Shown here piece by piece: positions 1 through 6,528 of a DNA stretch of 11,278 bases; position 1 is the first letter of the stretch, and each line of letters opens with the position of its first letter. The DNA is from Alphaproteobacteria bacterium (GTDB taxonomy: Bacteria > Pseudomonadota > Alphaproteobacteria > UBA828). A program made the position numbers and the translations under genes. The DNA lies in NCBI GenBank assembly GCA_030604165.1, contig JAUVWK010000056.1, positions 1 to 11,278 of the forward strand, read 5' to 3'. The notes below the pieces were generated by a model. It ran no database searches. It had not been told where the DNA came from and saw only the letters and a program-made list of their open reading frames with translations.

Positions 1-1053
1 CGCGCCCTGATGGATAGCGTCGCGGTGCATCAGCGCGCGGACGTGCCCTATGGCATGTTTCTCTCCGGCGGTATCGACAGTTCGGCCTTGCTGGCGGTTA
101 TGGCGCGGCTCAACGAGCGGCCGGTGCGCGCCTTTACCGCGGGGTTCTCCGGCACCGCCGCGCACGACGAGCGGCAGCACGCGCGCGCGGTCGCCCGGGC
201 CGCGGGTGCCGAGCACGTGGAAGTGGAATTCTCCGAGCAGGATTTTTGGCAATTGCTGCCCGAGGTCGCCGCCGCGTTGGATGACCCCTGCGCCGACTAC
301 GCCACCTTGCCGACCTACAAGCTCGGCCGCACGGCGGCGCAGGGGCTCAAGGTAGTGCTGTGCGGCGAAGGCGGCGACGAGCTGTTCGCCGGCTACGGCC
401 GCTATCGTACTCACCTACGGCCCTGGTGGCGTGGCGGCGGCCGCATGATACGGCGGCGCGGCGCGCTCGAAGGCTTGGGCGTGTTGCGCCGCGAGCCGCC
501 CGGCTGGCGCGACGGCATCCGGGCCGCCGAGAGCCTCGCCCGAACGCCCGGGCGATCGCGCTTGCAGGCGGTCCAGGCGGTCGATTGCGCCGACTGGCTG
601 CCGCACGATCTGTTGCTCAAGCTCGACCGTTGCCTGATGGCCCACGGTGTCGAAGGCCGCACGCCGCTGCTCGATCCGGTGGTGGCCGAGGCCGCCTTCC
701 GCTTGCCGGACCGGTTCAAGGTGCGCGCGCGGGTGGGCAAGTGGCTGTTGCGGCGCTGGCTCGCCCGCGCCCTGCCGGCGGCCGCGCCGTTCGAGCGCAA
801 GCGCGGCTTCACGGTGCCGGTCGGCGAGTGGATCGCGCGCGAGGGCGCGCGTCTCGGCGTGCTGGTCGCGGCCCAGCCCGCGATCGAGGAGGTTTGCCAC
901 GAGGGTACGGTGAAGCGCCTTTTCGAGGCCGGCGGCAAGCGCGAGCGCTTTGCCGCCTGGATATTGCTGTTCTATGCGTTGTGGCATCGCCGGCACATTT
1001 TGAACGCGCCGCCGCGGGGCGACGTGTTCGAGACGCTCGCCGCCCGGCCCTGA
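1..1053 (+). CDS. asnB: Asparagine synthase (glutamine-hydrolysing), C-terminal synthetase domain, 5' partial
   Basis: The protein activates aspartate (or a related carboxylate) with ATP and amidates it with ammonia. The frame is open to the first base of the window, so the gene begins upstream, and the N-terminal class-II glutaminase domain with its catalytic Cys1 is outside. Numbering from the internal Met at base 10, the PP-loop SGGIDSS is at residues 19-25, the ATP/substrate motif GEGGDELFAGYGRY at 119-132, a KLDRCLMAHGVEGRTPLLD segment around 204-222, and KRGFTVP at 264-270. All are standard for the AsnB synthetase domain, and about 350 residues are visible. The next gene is convergent after 20 bases. 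Close relatives amidate sugars or peptides in exopolysaccharide and PEP-CTERM/exosortase loci, so the true acceptor cannot be decided without the upstream context. The family is certain; the exact role is less so. Confidence 0.9.
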   Translation, partial: RALMDSVAVHQRADVPYGMFLSGGIDSSALLAVMARLNERPVRAFTAGFSGTAAHDERQHARAVARAAGAEHVEVEFSEQDFWQLLPEVAAALDDPCADYATLPTYKLGRTAAQGLKVVLCGEGGDELFAGYGRYRTHLRPWWRGGGRMIRRRGALEGLGVLRREPPGWRDGIRAAESLARTPGRSRLQAVQAVDCADWLPHDLLLKLDRCLMAHGVEGRTPLLDPVVAEAAFRLPDRFKVRARVGKWLLRRWLARALPAAAPFERKRGFTVPVGEWIAREGARLGVLVAAQPAIEEVCHEGTVKRLFEAGGKRERFAAWILLFYALWHRRHILNAPPRGDVFETLAARP

Positions 1054-1073
1054 GCAAACCGGCCGCGCGCGGC

Positions 1074-1904
1074 TCAAAGGCCGATGGTCAAGCCCTCATA
1101 GGCGATTACCGATCCCGGCAGCGCCGCGTCCAGCGCGCCTTGAGCGCGCTTCAGGCTGGCGTCGTCGTGGGCCGGATGGTGCTGGAACGCGACCAGTCGT
1201 TTGGCGCCCGCGGCGGCGCAGAGACGCGCGCCCTCCTGCCAGGTGGAGTGGCCGATATCGCCGTCGCTCGGATATTCCTCGTCGAAGTAATAGGAATCGT
1301 AGATGACGAGGTCGGCGTCGCGAATCAGCTCAATAACGGCTTGGTCCGGCTGGTTCGGCACATGCGCGGTGTTGCTGACGTAGCAAAGAGCGCGCTTCTT
1401 GTAGGTGAGGCGATAACCGGTGGCGCCGAACGGATGCCTGAGCGGGGCGGTGTGCAACGTAATGCCATGGTGCGGTTTTAGCGTCTCGCCCGCCGTGAAG
1501 TCGCCGTAATCCTTGATCCCGGCGATAAAGCTGAGCGGGATGGGAAACAACGGCGAGGTCATCAGGCTGGTCAGCTCGCCATGGATACCGCCTTGCGGCC
1601 CGAGATGGCCGGCCCAGACCTTGAAAGCGTTCTTAGCGTTGTAACCGGGGTGGAAAAACGGCAAGCCGCAAAGGTGATCGAAGCGGCTGCCGGAAAAGAA
1701 AATGTCGGCCTTGATGCGCTTGCTATGGTCGAGCGCGCGGCCCAGCGGGCAGAGCCCCGTTCCGGCATCGAAAATGATCAATTTCTTGCCGCAGCGCACT
1801 TCGACGCAGGGCGTGTTGCCGCCGAAGCGATGCGTCGCCTCGTTGGCGGTGGGGATGCCGCCACGCACGCCCCAGAATCGCACGTCGATCTTGTTTGCGG
1901 CCAC
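1074..1904 (-). CDS. Metallo-beta-lactamase-fold protein with degenerate metal site (possible pseudoenzyme)
   Basis: This 276-residue protein belongs to the MBL-fold family that begins with a VRFWGVRGSIP-like strand (here residues 8-18) followed by FGGNTPCVEVR (27-37) and IFDAGTGLCPLG (44-55). From memory, relatives carry THTHFDHICGLPFF. Here the aligned stretch, 71-84, reads SGSRFDHLCGLPFF, so the first two zinc-ligand histidines are Gly72 and Arg74, while Asp76 and His77 remain. The later TDTEH motif is SNTAH (177-181), which replaces the ligand aspartate with Asn178. His157, Asp203, His219 and His242 are still present. The frame is otherwise clean. The GTG start at 1904 is chosen because GAGGACGGAG lies five bases upstream and the family N-terminus begins there. 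The open frame continues upstream but only as antisense-like sequence within the GST gene. It probably shares an mRNA with the upstream GST. Hydrolase activity is doubtful; a structural or ligand-binding role is inference. Confidence 0.85.
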   Translation of the reverse strand: MAANKIDVRFWGVRGGIPTANEATHRFGGNTPCVEVRCGKKLIIFDAGTGLCPLGRALDHSKRIKADIFFSGSRFDHLCGLPFFHPGYNAKNAFKVWAGHLGPQGGIHGELTSLMTSPLFPIPLSFIAGIKDYGDFTAGETLKPHHGITLHTAPLRHPFGATGYRLTYKKRALCYVSNTAHVPNQPDQAVIELIRDADLVIYDSYYFDEEYPSDGDIGHSTWQEGARLCAAAGAKRLVAFQHHPAHDDASLKRAQGALDAALPGSVIAYEGLTIGL

Positions 1905-1909
1905 TGCTG

Positions 1910-1919
1910 CTCCGTCCTC
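1910..1919 (-). promoter_or_regulatory. Ribosome binding site deciding the GTG start of the MBL-fold gene
   Basis: On the minus strand the sequence GAGGACGGAG ends five bases before the GTG at 1904-1902. The frame continues upstream without a stop for about 260 codons, so this site and the family N-terminus together fix the start. Confidence 0.7.
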
Positions 1920-1930
1920 GGTTATGGGCG

Positions 1931-2623
1931 CTAATCGTGGGCGCCGACAGCCCGGCGCGCCAGGCCATCGAACAGGTCGAGCATGCGTTCGCGCCAAGCG
2001 TAAATAATGTCGTCTTTCTCGAGCAACGGATAGGGGCTCGTCAGGCGGCAGAACTGCAGCGTTCCGGCCAGTATGTAGTCGGCGTAGGCGGGGGCGTCGC
2101 CGCACAAAAAGGGCTGCGCCGCGAGGGCGGCGCGGGCGGGCTCCAGGAGCTCGCGAAAATGCGCCGCGCGTTCGTCGCGATCTTCGAGAAGGGTTTCCAG
2201 CTCGACGCCGAATCGCTTTTCGCGGGAGTCGCGAAAATAGCGGCGATCCTCCGGCTCCACGTGCGCCAGGATGTCGGTGACGACGGTCTTGACCAGGACC
2301 GGATGCAGGATGCGGTCGGCCCAGCCATTGACGAACAGGGCCTCCGCCTCGCCGATCGCGCCGCCGAAGAGGGTCGGCGCCTCGGCATAGTGTTGTTCCA
2401 GATAGCGGGCGATGGCCCAGGAATCGAAAACCGTGTTGTCGCCATCGACCAGCACGGGCACGAGCGTTTGGCCGCTGAAGGCGATCTTGTCCTTGTCGCA
2501 AAACCGGACCGGCGCGTATTCGACCTCCAGCCCTTTGTGGGCGAGCGCGAAGCGGCTGCGCCAGCAATAGGGGCTGAAGCGGCGGTCGTCCTTGCCCTTG
2601 AGTTCGTACAGGATCCGCGCCAT
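1931..2623 (-). CDS. Glutathione S-transferase family protein (beta-etherase-like N-terminus)
   Basis: A 230-residue soluble protein with an N-terminal thioredoxin-like GST domain and an alpha-helical C-terminal domain. The active-site loop is FSPYCWRSRFAL (16-27), where Ser17 or Cys20 would contact the glutathione sulfur. The cis-proline segment is TLVPVLVD (53-60, Pro56) and the glutathione gamma-Glu-binding pair is Asp67-Ser68 in FDSWAIARYL. The C-terminal domain contains FLCGDAPAYADYILAGTLQF (172-191), the usual N-capping/hydrophobic staple region. The SPYxWR-type loop recalls LigE/LigF-like and related proteobacterial GSTs, but the substrate is unknown. The ATG at 2623 is preferred over a TTG ten codons upstream, because the domain begins right after it and AGGGA lies about 12 bases upstream; the spacing is loose. 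The next gene, the MBL-fold protein, starts 26 bases after this stop, which suggests a two-gene operon. Confidence 0.85.
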   Translation of the reverse strand: MARILYELKGKDDRRFSPYCWRSRFALAHKGLEVEYAPVRFCDKDKIAFSGQTLVPVLVDGDNTVFDSWAIARYLEQHYAEAPTLFGGAIGEAEALFVNGWADRILHPVLVKTVVTDILAHVEPEDRRYFRDSREKRFGVELETLLEDRDERAAHFRELLEPARAALAAQPFLCGDAPAYADYILAGTLQFCRLTSPYPLLEKDDIIYAWRERMLDLFDGLARRAVGAHD

Positions 2624-2668
2624 GCCCGAACTGTTTCCCTGCGACGTCTGCAACGCTACCCGGCCCGC

Positions 2669-2674
2669 AGTATA
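2669..2674 (-). promoter_or_regulatory. Possible -10 element for the GST/MBL-fold operon
   Basis: The minus strand reads TATACT here, close to the TATAAT consensus and about 45 bases upstream of the GST ATG. I see no convincing -35 hexamer at the normal distance, so only the -10 resemblance supports it. Confidence 0.3.
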
Positions 2675-2727
2675 GTCCAGGCAAGGGAAGGTCGCCTATC
2701 CCGGCTGTCGAGCCATATCTCTCTCAG

Positions 2728-2765
2728 GCGCCAAGCGCTATTGTCGCGCCAAATTCGGTTGGCGC
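2728..2765. promoter_or_regulatory. Operator-like palindrome GCGCCAA-N6-TTGGCGC plus a third half-site
   Basis: In the 165-base divergent gap between the GST gene and the dehydrogenase gene, GCGCCAA occurs at 2728-2734 and again at 2746-2752, and its reverse complement TTGGCGC at 2759-2765. The last two form a perfect 7-base dyad with a six-base spacer; the extra half-site lies 18 bases upstream on the same face. This is the usual geometry of a dimeric regulator site. No regulator gene is in the window, so the binding protein is unknown. Confidence 0.45.
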
Positions 2766-2770
2766 AATAG
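2738..2770 (+). promoter_or_regulatory. Bulged hairpin just upstream of the dehydrogenase ribosome binding site
   Basis: CTATTG (2738-2743) and CGCCAA (2747-2752) pair with TTGGCG (2759-2764) and CAATAG (2765-2770), leaving a three-base TCG bulge and the loop ATTCGG. That gives 12 base pairs ending six bases before the GGGAG Shine-Dalgarno (2776-2780). It overlaps the operator-like dyad, so it may be a DNA site, an RNA hairpin in the leader, or both. Confidence 0.4.
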
Positions 2771-2788
2771 GCAGCGGGAGATGGTGAC

Positions 2789-3805
2789 ATGAAATGCATC
2801 GTTCATCAGGGCGTCGGACTCGAGGGCGCGCGCTATGCCGACTTGGAGGTTCCCGCGCTCGGGCGCGACGACGTGCTGGTGCGGCTCAAGGCCGCCGCGC
2901 TCAACCACCGCGATATCTGGACCTGCCTGGGGCGCACGGCCATTGATCCCGCCGTGGTGCTCGGCTCGGACGGCGCCGGCGTCGTCGAGCAGGTCGGCGA
3001 GGCGGTCGCCGATATCGCGGTCGGAACCGAGGTGTTGGTGAATTCGAGCCAGGACTGGCTCAGCCGCGGCCAGGTGCCGCAGGGCGAATACAAGGTCGGC
3101 TACAAGATTCTCGGCCACCCCGACCACGGCACGTTCGCGGAGTATCTGGCGATCGCCCGCAACAATGTGGAGCCCAAGCCGGCGCACCTGGATTGGGAAG
3201 AAGCGGCGGCGCTGCCGCTGGTCGGGCTGACCACCTATCGGGCGCTATTCACCGAGGGCCGGCTGAAGGCCGGGCAAACGGTGGCGATCCCCGGTATCGG
3301 CGGCGGCGCGGCGTGTCAGGCCCTGCTCTTCGCCAAGCAGGCCGGCGCCAAGGTGGTGGTGACCTCGCGCTCGGGCGCGAAGCTCGACAAGGCGCGTGCG
3401 CTCGGCGCCGATCTCACGCTTTCGACCGAGAGCGACTGGGCCGCGGCCGTGCGCGATTTCACCGATGGGGCCGGCGCCGACATCGTGATCGAGAGCATCG
3501 GCCGGGCCACTTGGACCAACTCGATCGGCTGTCTCGCCAACGGCGGACGCCTGGTGGTGTTCGGCGCGACCAGCGACGGCGTCGTGGAGGTCGATCTGGC
3601 CAGTCTGTTTCTGCACTGGCAGACCATCGTCGGCACGACCATGGGCAGCCGCGAGGAGTTCCGCGACATGCTGGCTTTCGTCGAGGCCTACGAGATCGGT
3701 AGCGTGCTCGACCGCAGCTTTGCGCTCGAAGACGGCGTCGAGGCGCTGCGTTATCTCGACAGCGCCGAGCAAATGGGCAAGGTGATTCTGTCCATCGCGG
3801 CTTAG
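2789..3805 (+). CDS. Medium-chain dehydrogenase/reductase, zinc-free quinone-oxidoreductase type
   Basis: A 338-residue cytoplasmic NAD(P)H-dependent oxidoreductase. The GroES-like N-terminal domain carries LNHRDIW (38-44) and VLGSDGAGVVEQVG (57-70). The Rossmann domain begins at GIGGGAACQALLFAKQAGA (169-187), and a TSRS stretch (192-195) at the end of the second strand is compatible with NADP(H) preference. The lobe around residues 85-112, where zinc alcohol dehydrogenases carry a four-cysteine structural zinc cluster, has no cysteine. The catalytic-zinc Cys and His positions are Asn39 and Ser60. It should therefore reduce or oxidise its substrate without zinc, as in quinone oxidoreductase and enoyl/crotonyl-type reductases; the substrate is unknown. 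GGGAG lies eight bases before the ATG. The gene is monocistronic, divergent from the GST gene and closed by a strong intrinsic terminator. Confidence 0.9.
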   Translation: MKCIVHQGVGLEGARYADLEVPALGRDDVLVRLKAAALNHRDIWTCLGRTAIDPAVVLGSDGAGVVEQVGEAVADIAVGTEVLVNSSQDWLSRGQVPQGEYKVGYKILGHPDHGTFAEYLAIARNNVEPKPAHLDWEEAAALPLVGLTTYRALFTEGRLKAGQTVAIPGIGGGAACQALLFAKQAGAKVVVTSRSGAKLDKARALGADLTLSTESDWAAAVRDFTDGAGADIVIESIGRATWTNSIGCLANGGRLVVFGATSDGVVEVDLASLFLHWQTIVGTTMGSREEFRDMLAFVEAYEIGSVLDRSFALEDGVEALRYLDSAEQMGKVILSIAA

Positions 3806-3843
3806 AGTGGTTCCACTTTCGTTGGAACCACTCTCGCTTTTTT
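3804..3843 (+). terminator. Rho-independent terminator of the dehydrogenase gene
   Basis: A perfect 12-bp stem pairs AGAGTGGTTCCA (3804-3815) with TGGAACCACTCT (3823-3834) across a seven-base loop. CGC and six T residues (3838-3843) follow. The first two stem bases are the last two bases of the TAG stop codon. Confidence 0.92.
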
Positions 3844-3853
3844 GCTCACGGCG

Positions 3854-3916
3854 GCGGACCTGACGGTCCGCACCTGCGCAGGCGCGCCGGATAACCGGCG
3901 GGCCGCAGTCGCGGCC
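3854..3916. repeat. Cluster of three tetraloop hairpins and a palindrome in a convergent gap
   Basis: This stretch lies within the 160 bases between the dehydrogenase stop and the end of the minus-strand flavoprotein gene, which hold no gene. GCGGACC-TGAC-GGTCCGC is at 3854-3871, the palindrome CCTGCGCAGG at 3873-3882, CGCCGG-ATAA-CCGGCG at 3885-3900, and GGCCGC-AGTC-GCGGCC at 3901-3916. None has a T-run. Because it sits downstream of two convergent units, it may help stop or protect transcripts from both sides. The rest of the gap (3917-3965) shows only the palindrome ACGATCGT and nothing else I can name. Confidence 0.5.
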
Positions 3917-3965
3917 ACAAGCGATTCCAGACGATCGTGAATGGCTCTAGTCGCGGCGCAGTGGC

Positions 3966-5090
3966 TCAGGCCGGCGGCGCGGCGCCGAAGCGGGCGATGT
4001 CGAAGGGCTCGATCGGCGTGCTCGTCGCGCCCTCCGAGACCAATTCGGCGACCACTTCGCCGGTGCCCGGCGAGAGCGCGAAGCCGTAGCCGCTGAAGCC
4101 GAACGCATGGACCAGACCCGGCGCCGTGCGGCTCGGGCAGAGCACCGGGCTGTGGTCGCTGGTCACGCCCTCGAAGCCGCTCCAGACCCGGACGACGCTG
4201 GCCTCGGCTATCCGGGGCACGAATTTGACGGCGATGGCCAGCGCCTTGATGGTCTCGCGGGGCAACACATAGGCGTGTGGCGTGTCGAGCGTGGCGTCGC
4301 CGAAGCCGCTGCCGAATATGAAATTACCGCGCGGGATCTGGCGCAGATATAGATCGCCGCCGACAATGCCGAGCGCCGGCTCGATGAAGTAGGGATAGGG
4401 CTCGGTGACGATCATTTGCGGCGTGATCGGCTCGATCGGAACCGTCTCGCCGAACATCGCGGCGATGCGCCCGCCCCAGGCGCCCGCCGCGTTGACCAGC
4501 TTGCGCGCCGTAACCACGAGCCCACCGGCACAGCCGATCTCGAAGCCCTCGCTCGTGCGCGTGGCATGCTCGACCGGCGTGCCTTCGCGAATCTCGGCCC
4601 CGGCGGCCAGGGCCGCGCGGGCGAAGGCCGGCCCGACCAGGCGTGGATTGGCTTGGCCGTCGCTCGCACACCAGGCGGCGCCAATCGCCGCCTCGCCGAG
4701 CCACGGGTAGCGCGCGCGCAGGGCGTTGCGGCTGATCATCTCGACTTCGATATCGTACGCGGCCTGGGCGCGCGCGTGGGCCTCCAGCTCGGCCATGTCT
4801 GCATCGTTGCGAGCGAGCTTGAGATGACCGGTGACGGCGTATTCGCAATCGCTGCCCAAAAGCGCGGGCATGCGCCGCCAGACGGCGAGCGCGCGGGCGG
4901 CCAGCGGCAGCTCGTTGAGCGCGCGGCCGTTGCGGCGGATGCCGCCGAAATTCACCCCGCTCGCCGCCGCGCCGGTGGCCGATTTTTCCAGCAGCACCAC
5001 GGGCACGCCGCGCTGGCGCAAGTAGAGCGCCGTCGAGCAACCGACGATGCCGCCGCCGACGATGGCGACCTCGGTGCTCAGCCGTTCCAT
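3966..5090 (-). CDS. DAO-family FAD-dependent amino-acid dehydrogenase, HcnC/beta-subunit-like
   Basis: A 374-residue flavoprotein of the D-amino-acid oxidase/glycine oxidase superfamily. The FAD-binding strand-turn-helix VAIVGGGIVGCSTALYL (8-24) has the GxGxxG motif, with Glu35 placed to bind the ribose. A NFGGIRRN segment (47-54) follows, VNAAGAWGG (199-207) is the second FAD contact, and the C-terminal FAD-closing motif FGFSGYGFALSPGTGE is at 330-345. No signal peptide is seen. The ATG at 5090 has CGGAG eight bases upstream and starts 13 bases after the stop of the upstream subunit gene. As the third gene after a small [2Fe-2S] protein and a FAD/BFD-like subunit, it matches the substrate-oxidising subunit of HcnABC-type heterotrimers, such as cyanide synthase, D-hydroxyproline dehydrogenase and opine oxidases. 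It oxidises an amine next to a carboxylate by family; the actual substrate is not decided by the sequence. Confidence 0.85.
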   Translation of the reverse strand: MERLSTEVAIVGGGIVGCSTALYLRQRGVPVVLLEKSATGAAASGVNFGGIRRNGRALNELPLAARALAVWRRMPALLGSDCEYAVTGHLKLARNDADMAELEAHARAQAAYDIEVEMISRNALRARYPWLGEAAIGAAWCASDGQANPRLVGPAFARAALAAGAEIREGTPVEHATRTSEGFEIGCAGGLVVTARKLVNAAGAWGGRIAAMFGETVPIEPITPQMIVTEPYPYFIEPALGIVGGDLYLRQIPRGNFIFGSGFGDATLDTPHAYVLPRETIKALAIAVKFVPRIAEASVVRVWSGFEGVTSDHSPVLCPSRTAPGLVHAFGFSGYGFALSPGTGEVVAELVSEGATSTPIEPFDIARFGAAPPA

Positions 5091-5103
5091 CGCGCGCGCT
5101 CCG

Positions 5104-6528
5104 TCATGCCGCTTCGCCCGGCGCGGGCTCGTCCGCAAGGTGCGCCAGGCGGATGGGCAAGGGCTTGATCGGTCCCTGGCCGCGCAACCGGCCGACCGCG
5201 GCGAGCGGCAGGCCGGTGGCATCGGCCAGAATTTCAGCCGCCACCTGCCCGCACAGCCGCGCCTGACAGCGCCCCATGCCGAGGCGGGTCAGCGCCTTGC
5301 AGCGGTTCATCTCGGTGGCGCCGAGCTCGCGCGCGGCGGTCCGAATCTCGCCCGCCCGGATCATTTCGCAGCGGCAGACGATGGTCTCGTCCGGCAGCGC
5401 CGGCGCCAACCGCGCGGGGTAGGGAAAGGCGGTTTCGAGCGCGGCGCGAAAGCGCGCGAAGCGCGCCAGCCGGCGGCGCAGCGCCACCATGCGGCGCGCC
5501 GACACCGTCACCGCGCGGTCGGCGAGCAGCGCCAGCGCCGCCAGCTCGCCGCGCAGCTCCGCCGCGTCCGCGCCGGCAATGCCGGCGCCATCGCCCGCCA
5601 GATAGACCCCTGCGGCGCTCGCGCGGCCGTCGTCGTCGATCGCCGGCAGCCATTGCCGCGTGCGCCCATCGAACGCCAGTTCCGCGCCGGCCAATTCGGC
5701 CAGCTGGGTTTCGGGTTTGAGGCCATAACCGAGCGCCACCGCGTCGCATGCCAGGCGCTTCTCGCGCCCGCGCCCGACCCGGTAACGCAGCGCCGTGACG
5801 CGCTCGCCGCCCTCGTCGCTCTCGATGGCAAGCGGCGTGACGCGGGATTTTCTGGCGATGCCGGCGAGCCTGAGCCGTTCGCGGTACCACAGGCCCTTGA
5901 GCAATGTCGTGCCGCTCGCGGCGAGGCCCGGCAAGGCGCGCAGCCCGTCGCCGAAGCTCGCCGTATCGAGCACCGCGGCAACGCCCGCGCCGGCGCGGGC
6001 ATATTGATAGGCGACCAAATAGAGCAGCGGACCGGTGCCGAGGAAGGCGACTCGCCGGCCGACGGCGCAGCCCTGATATTTGAGCGCCACCTGAGAGCCG
6101 CCCAAGCTGAACACGCCGGGCGTGGTCCAGCCGGGCAGGGGAACGGTGCGGTCCATGGCGCCGGTGGCGAGGATCAGCGCGTCGTAGGGAAGCTCCGCCA
6201 ATCCGTTGTCGTCGAGCGTGAAGGCGACGTTGCGCGAAAGGTTCCAGACCAGGGTCTCGGGGCGGTAGTCGAGCGTCCCCTCCGTGGCGGCGAAGACGGC
6301 ATGAATACGCCTCGCCTTCTGCGCCTCGAAGCCGTAGAGGGCTTTCGCCGGGCGGCGAAACCCGGGCGGCGGCTGGCGGTAGATCTGACCGCCGTTGCGC
6401 GGCGCCTCGTCCACGACCACCGGTTTGACGCCGTGGGCCAAAAGCGTCTCCACGGCGCGCGTGCCGGCCGGCCCGGCGCCAACCACGAGCACGCGCAAGG
6501 CGCTCAGGTCGGCTCCGCCGGCGCTCAT
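5104..6528 (-). CDS. FAD/NAD(P)-type oxidoreductase subunit with BFD-like [2Fe-2S] tail, HcnB/alpha-subunit-like
   Basis: A 474-residue protein, close to the roughly 460 residues of HcnB. The N-terminal FAD motif VGAGPAG is at 16-22, GGQIYRQPP at 46-54 is a signature of this subfamily, the ATGAMDR loop is at 121-127, and the second dinucleotide motif FLGTGP is at 162-167. YLAGDGAGIAGA (309-320) closes the FAD site. The C-terminal BFD-like domain carries Cys385 and Cys387 (CRC) plus Cys421 and Cys426 (GMGRCQARLC), the expected four ligands of a [2Fe-2S] cluster. An extra Cys410 lies nearby. The ATG at 6528 overlaps the TGA of the upstream [2Fe-2S] gene as ATGA, so the two are translationally coupled; the frame extends further upstream but only inside that gene. 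The likely role is passing electrons from the DAO-family subunit to a respiratory acceptor. Confidence 0.88.
   Translation of the reverse strand: MSAGGADLSALRVLVVGAGPAGTRAVETLLAHGVKPVVVDEAPRNGGQIYRQPPPGFRRPAKALYGFEAQKARRIHAVFAATEGTLDYRPETLVWNLSRNVAFTLDDNGLAELPYDALILATGAMDRTVPLPGWTTPGVFSLGGSQVALKYQGCAVGRRVAFLGTGPLLYLVAYQYARAGAGVAAVLDTASFGDGLRALPGLAASGTTLLKGLWYRERLRLAGIARKSRVTPLAIESDEGGERVTALRYRVGRGREKRLACDAVALGYGLKPETQLAELAGAELAFDGRTRQWLPAIDDDGRASAAGVYLAGDGAGIAGADAAELRGELAALALLADRAVTVSARRMVALRRRLARFARFRAALETAFPYPARLAPALPDETIVCRCEMIRAGEIRTAARELGATEMNRCKALTRLGMGRCQARLCGQVAAEILADATGLPLAAVGRLRGQGPIKPLPIRLAHLADEPAPGEAA

Noticed and set aside
1062..1073. Palindrome GCCGCGCGCGGC between convergent asnB and the MBL-fold gene as a terminator
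   Set aside because: It is only 12 bases of alternating GC with no usable loop and no T-run on either strand; such palindromes arise by chance in GC-rich DNA.
1905..2684. N-terminal extension making the MBL-fold protein 536 residues long
   Set aside because: The extension runs in another frame through the well-supported GST gene, has arginine/proline-rich shadow composition and no family similarity. The GTG at 1904 has a ribosome site and matches the family N-terminus.
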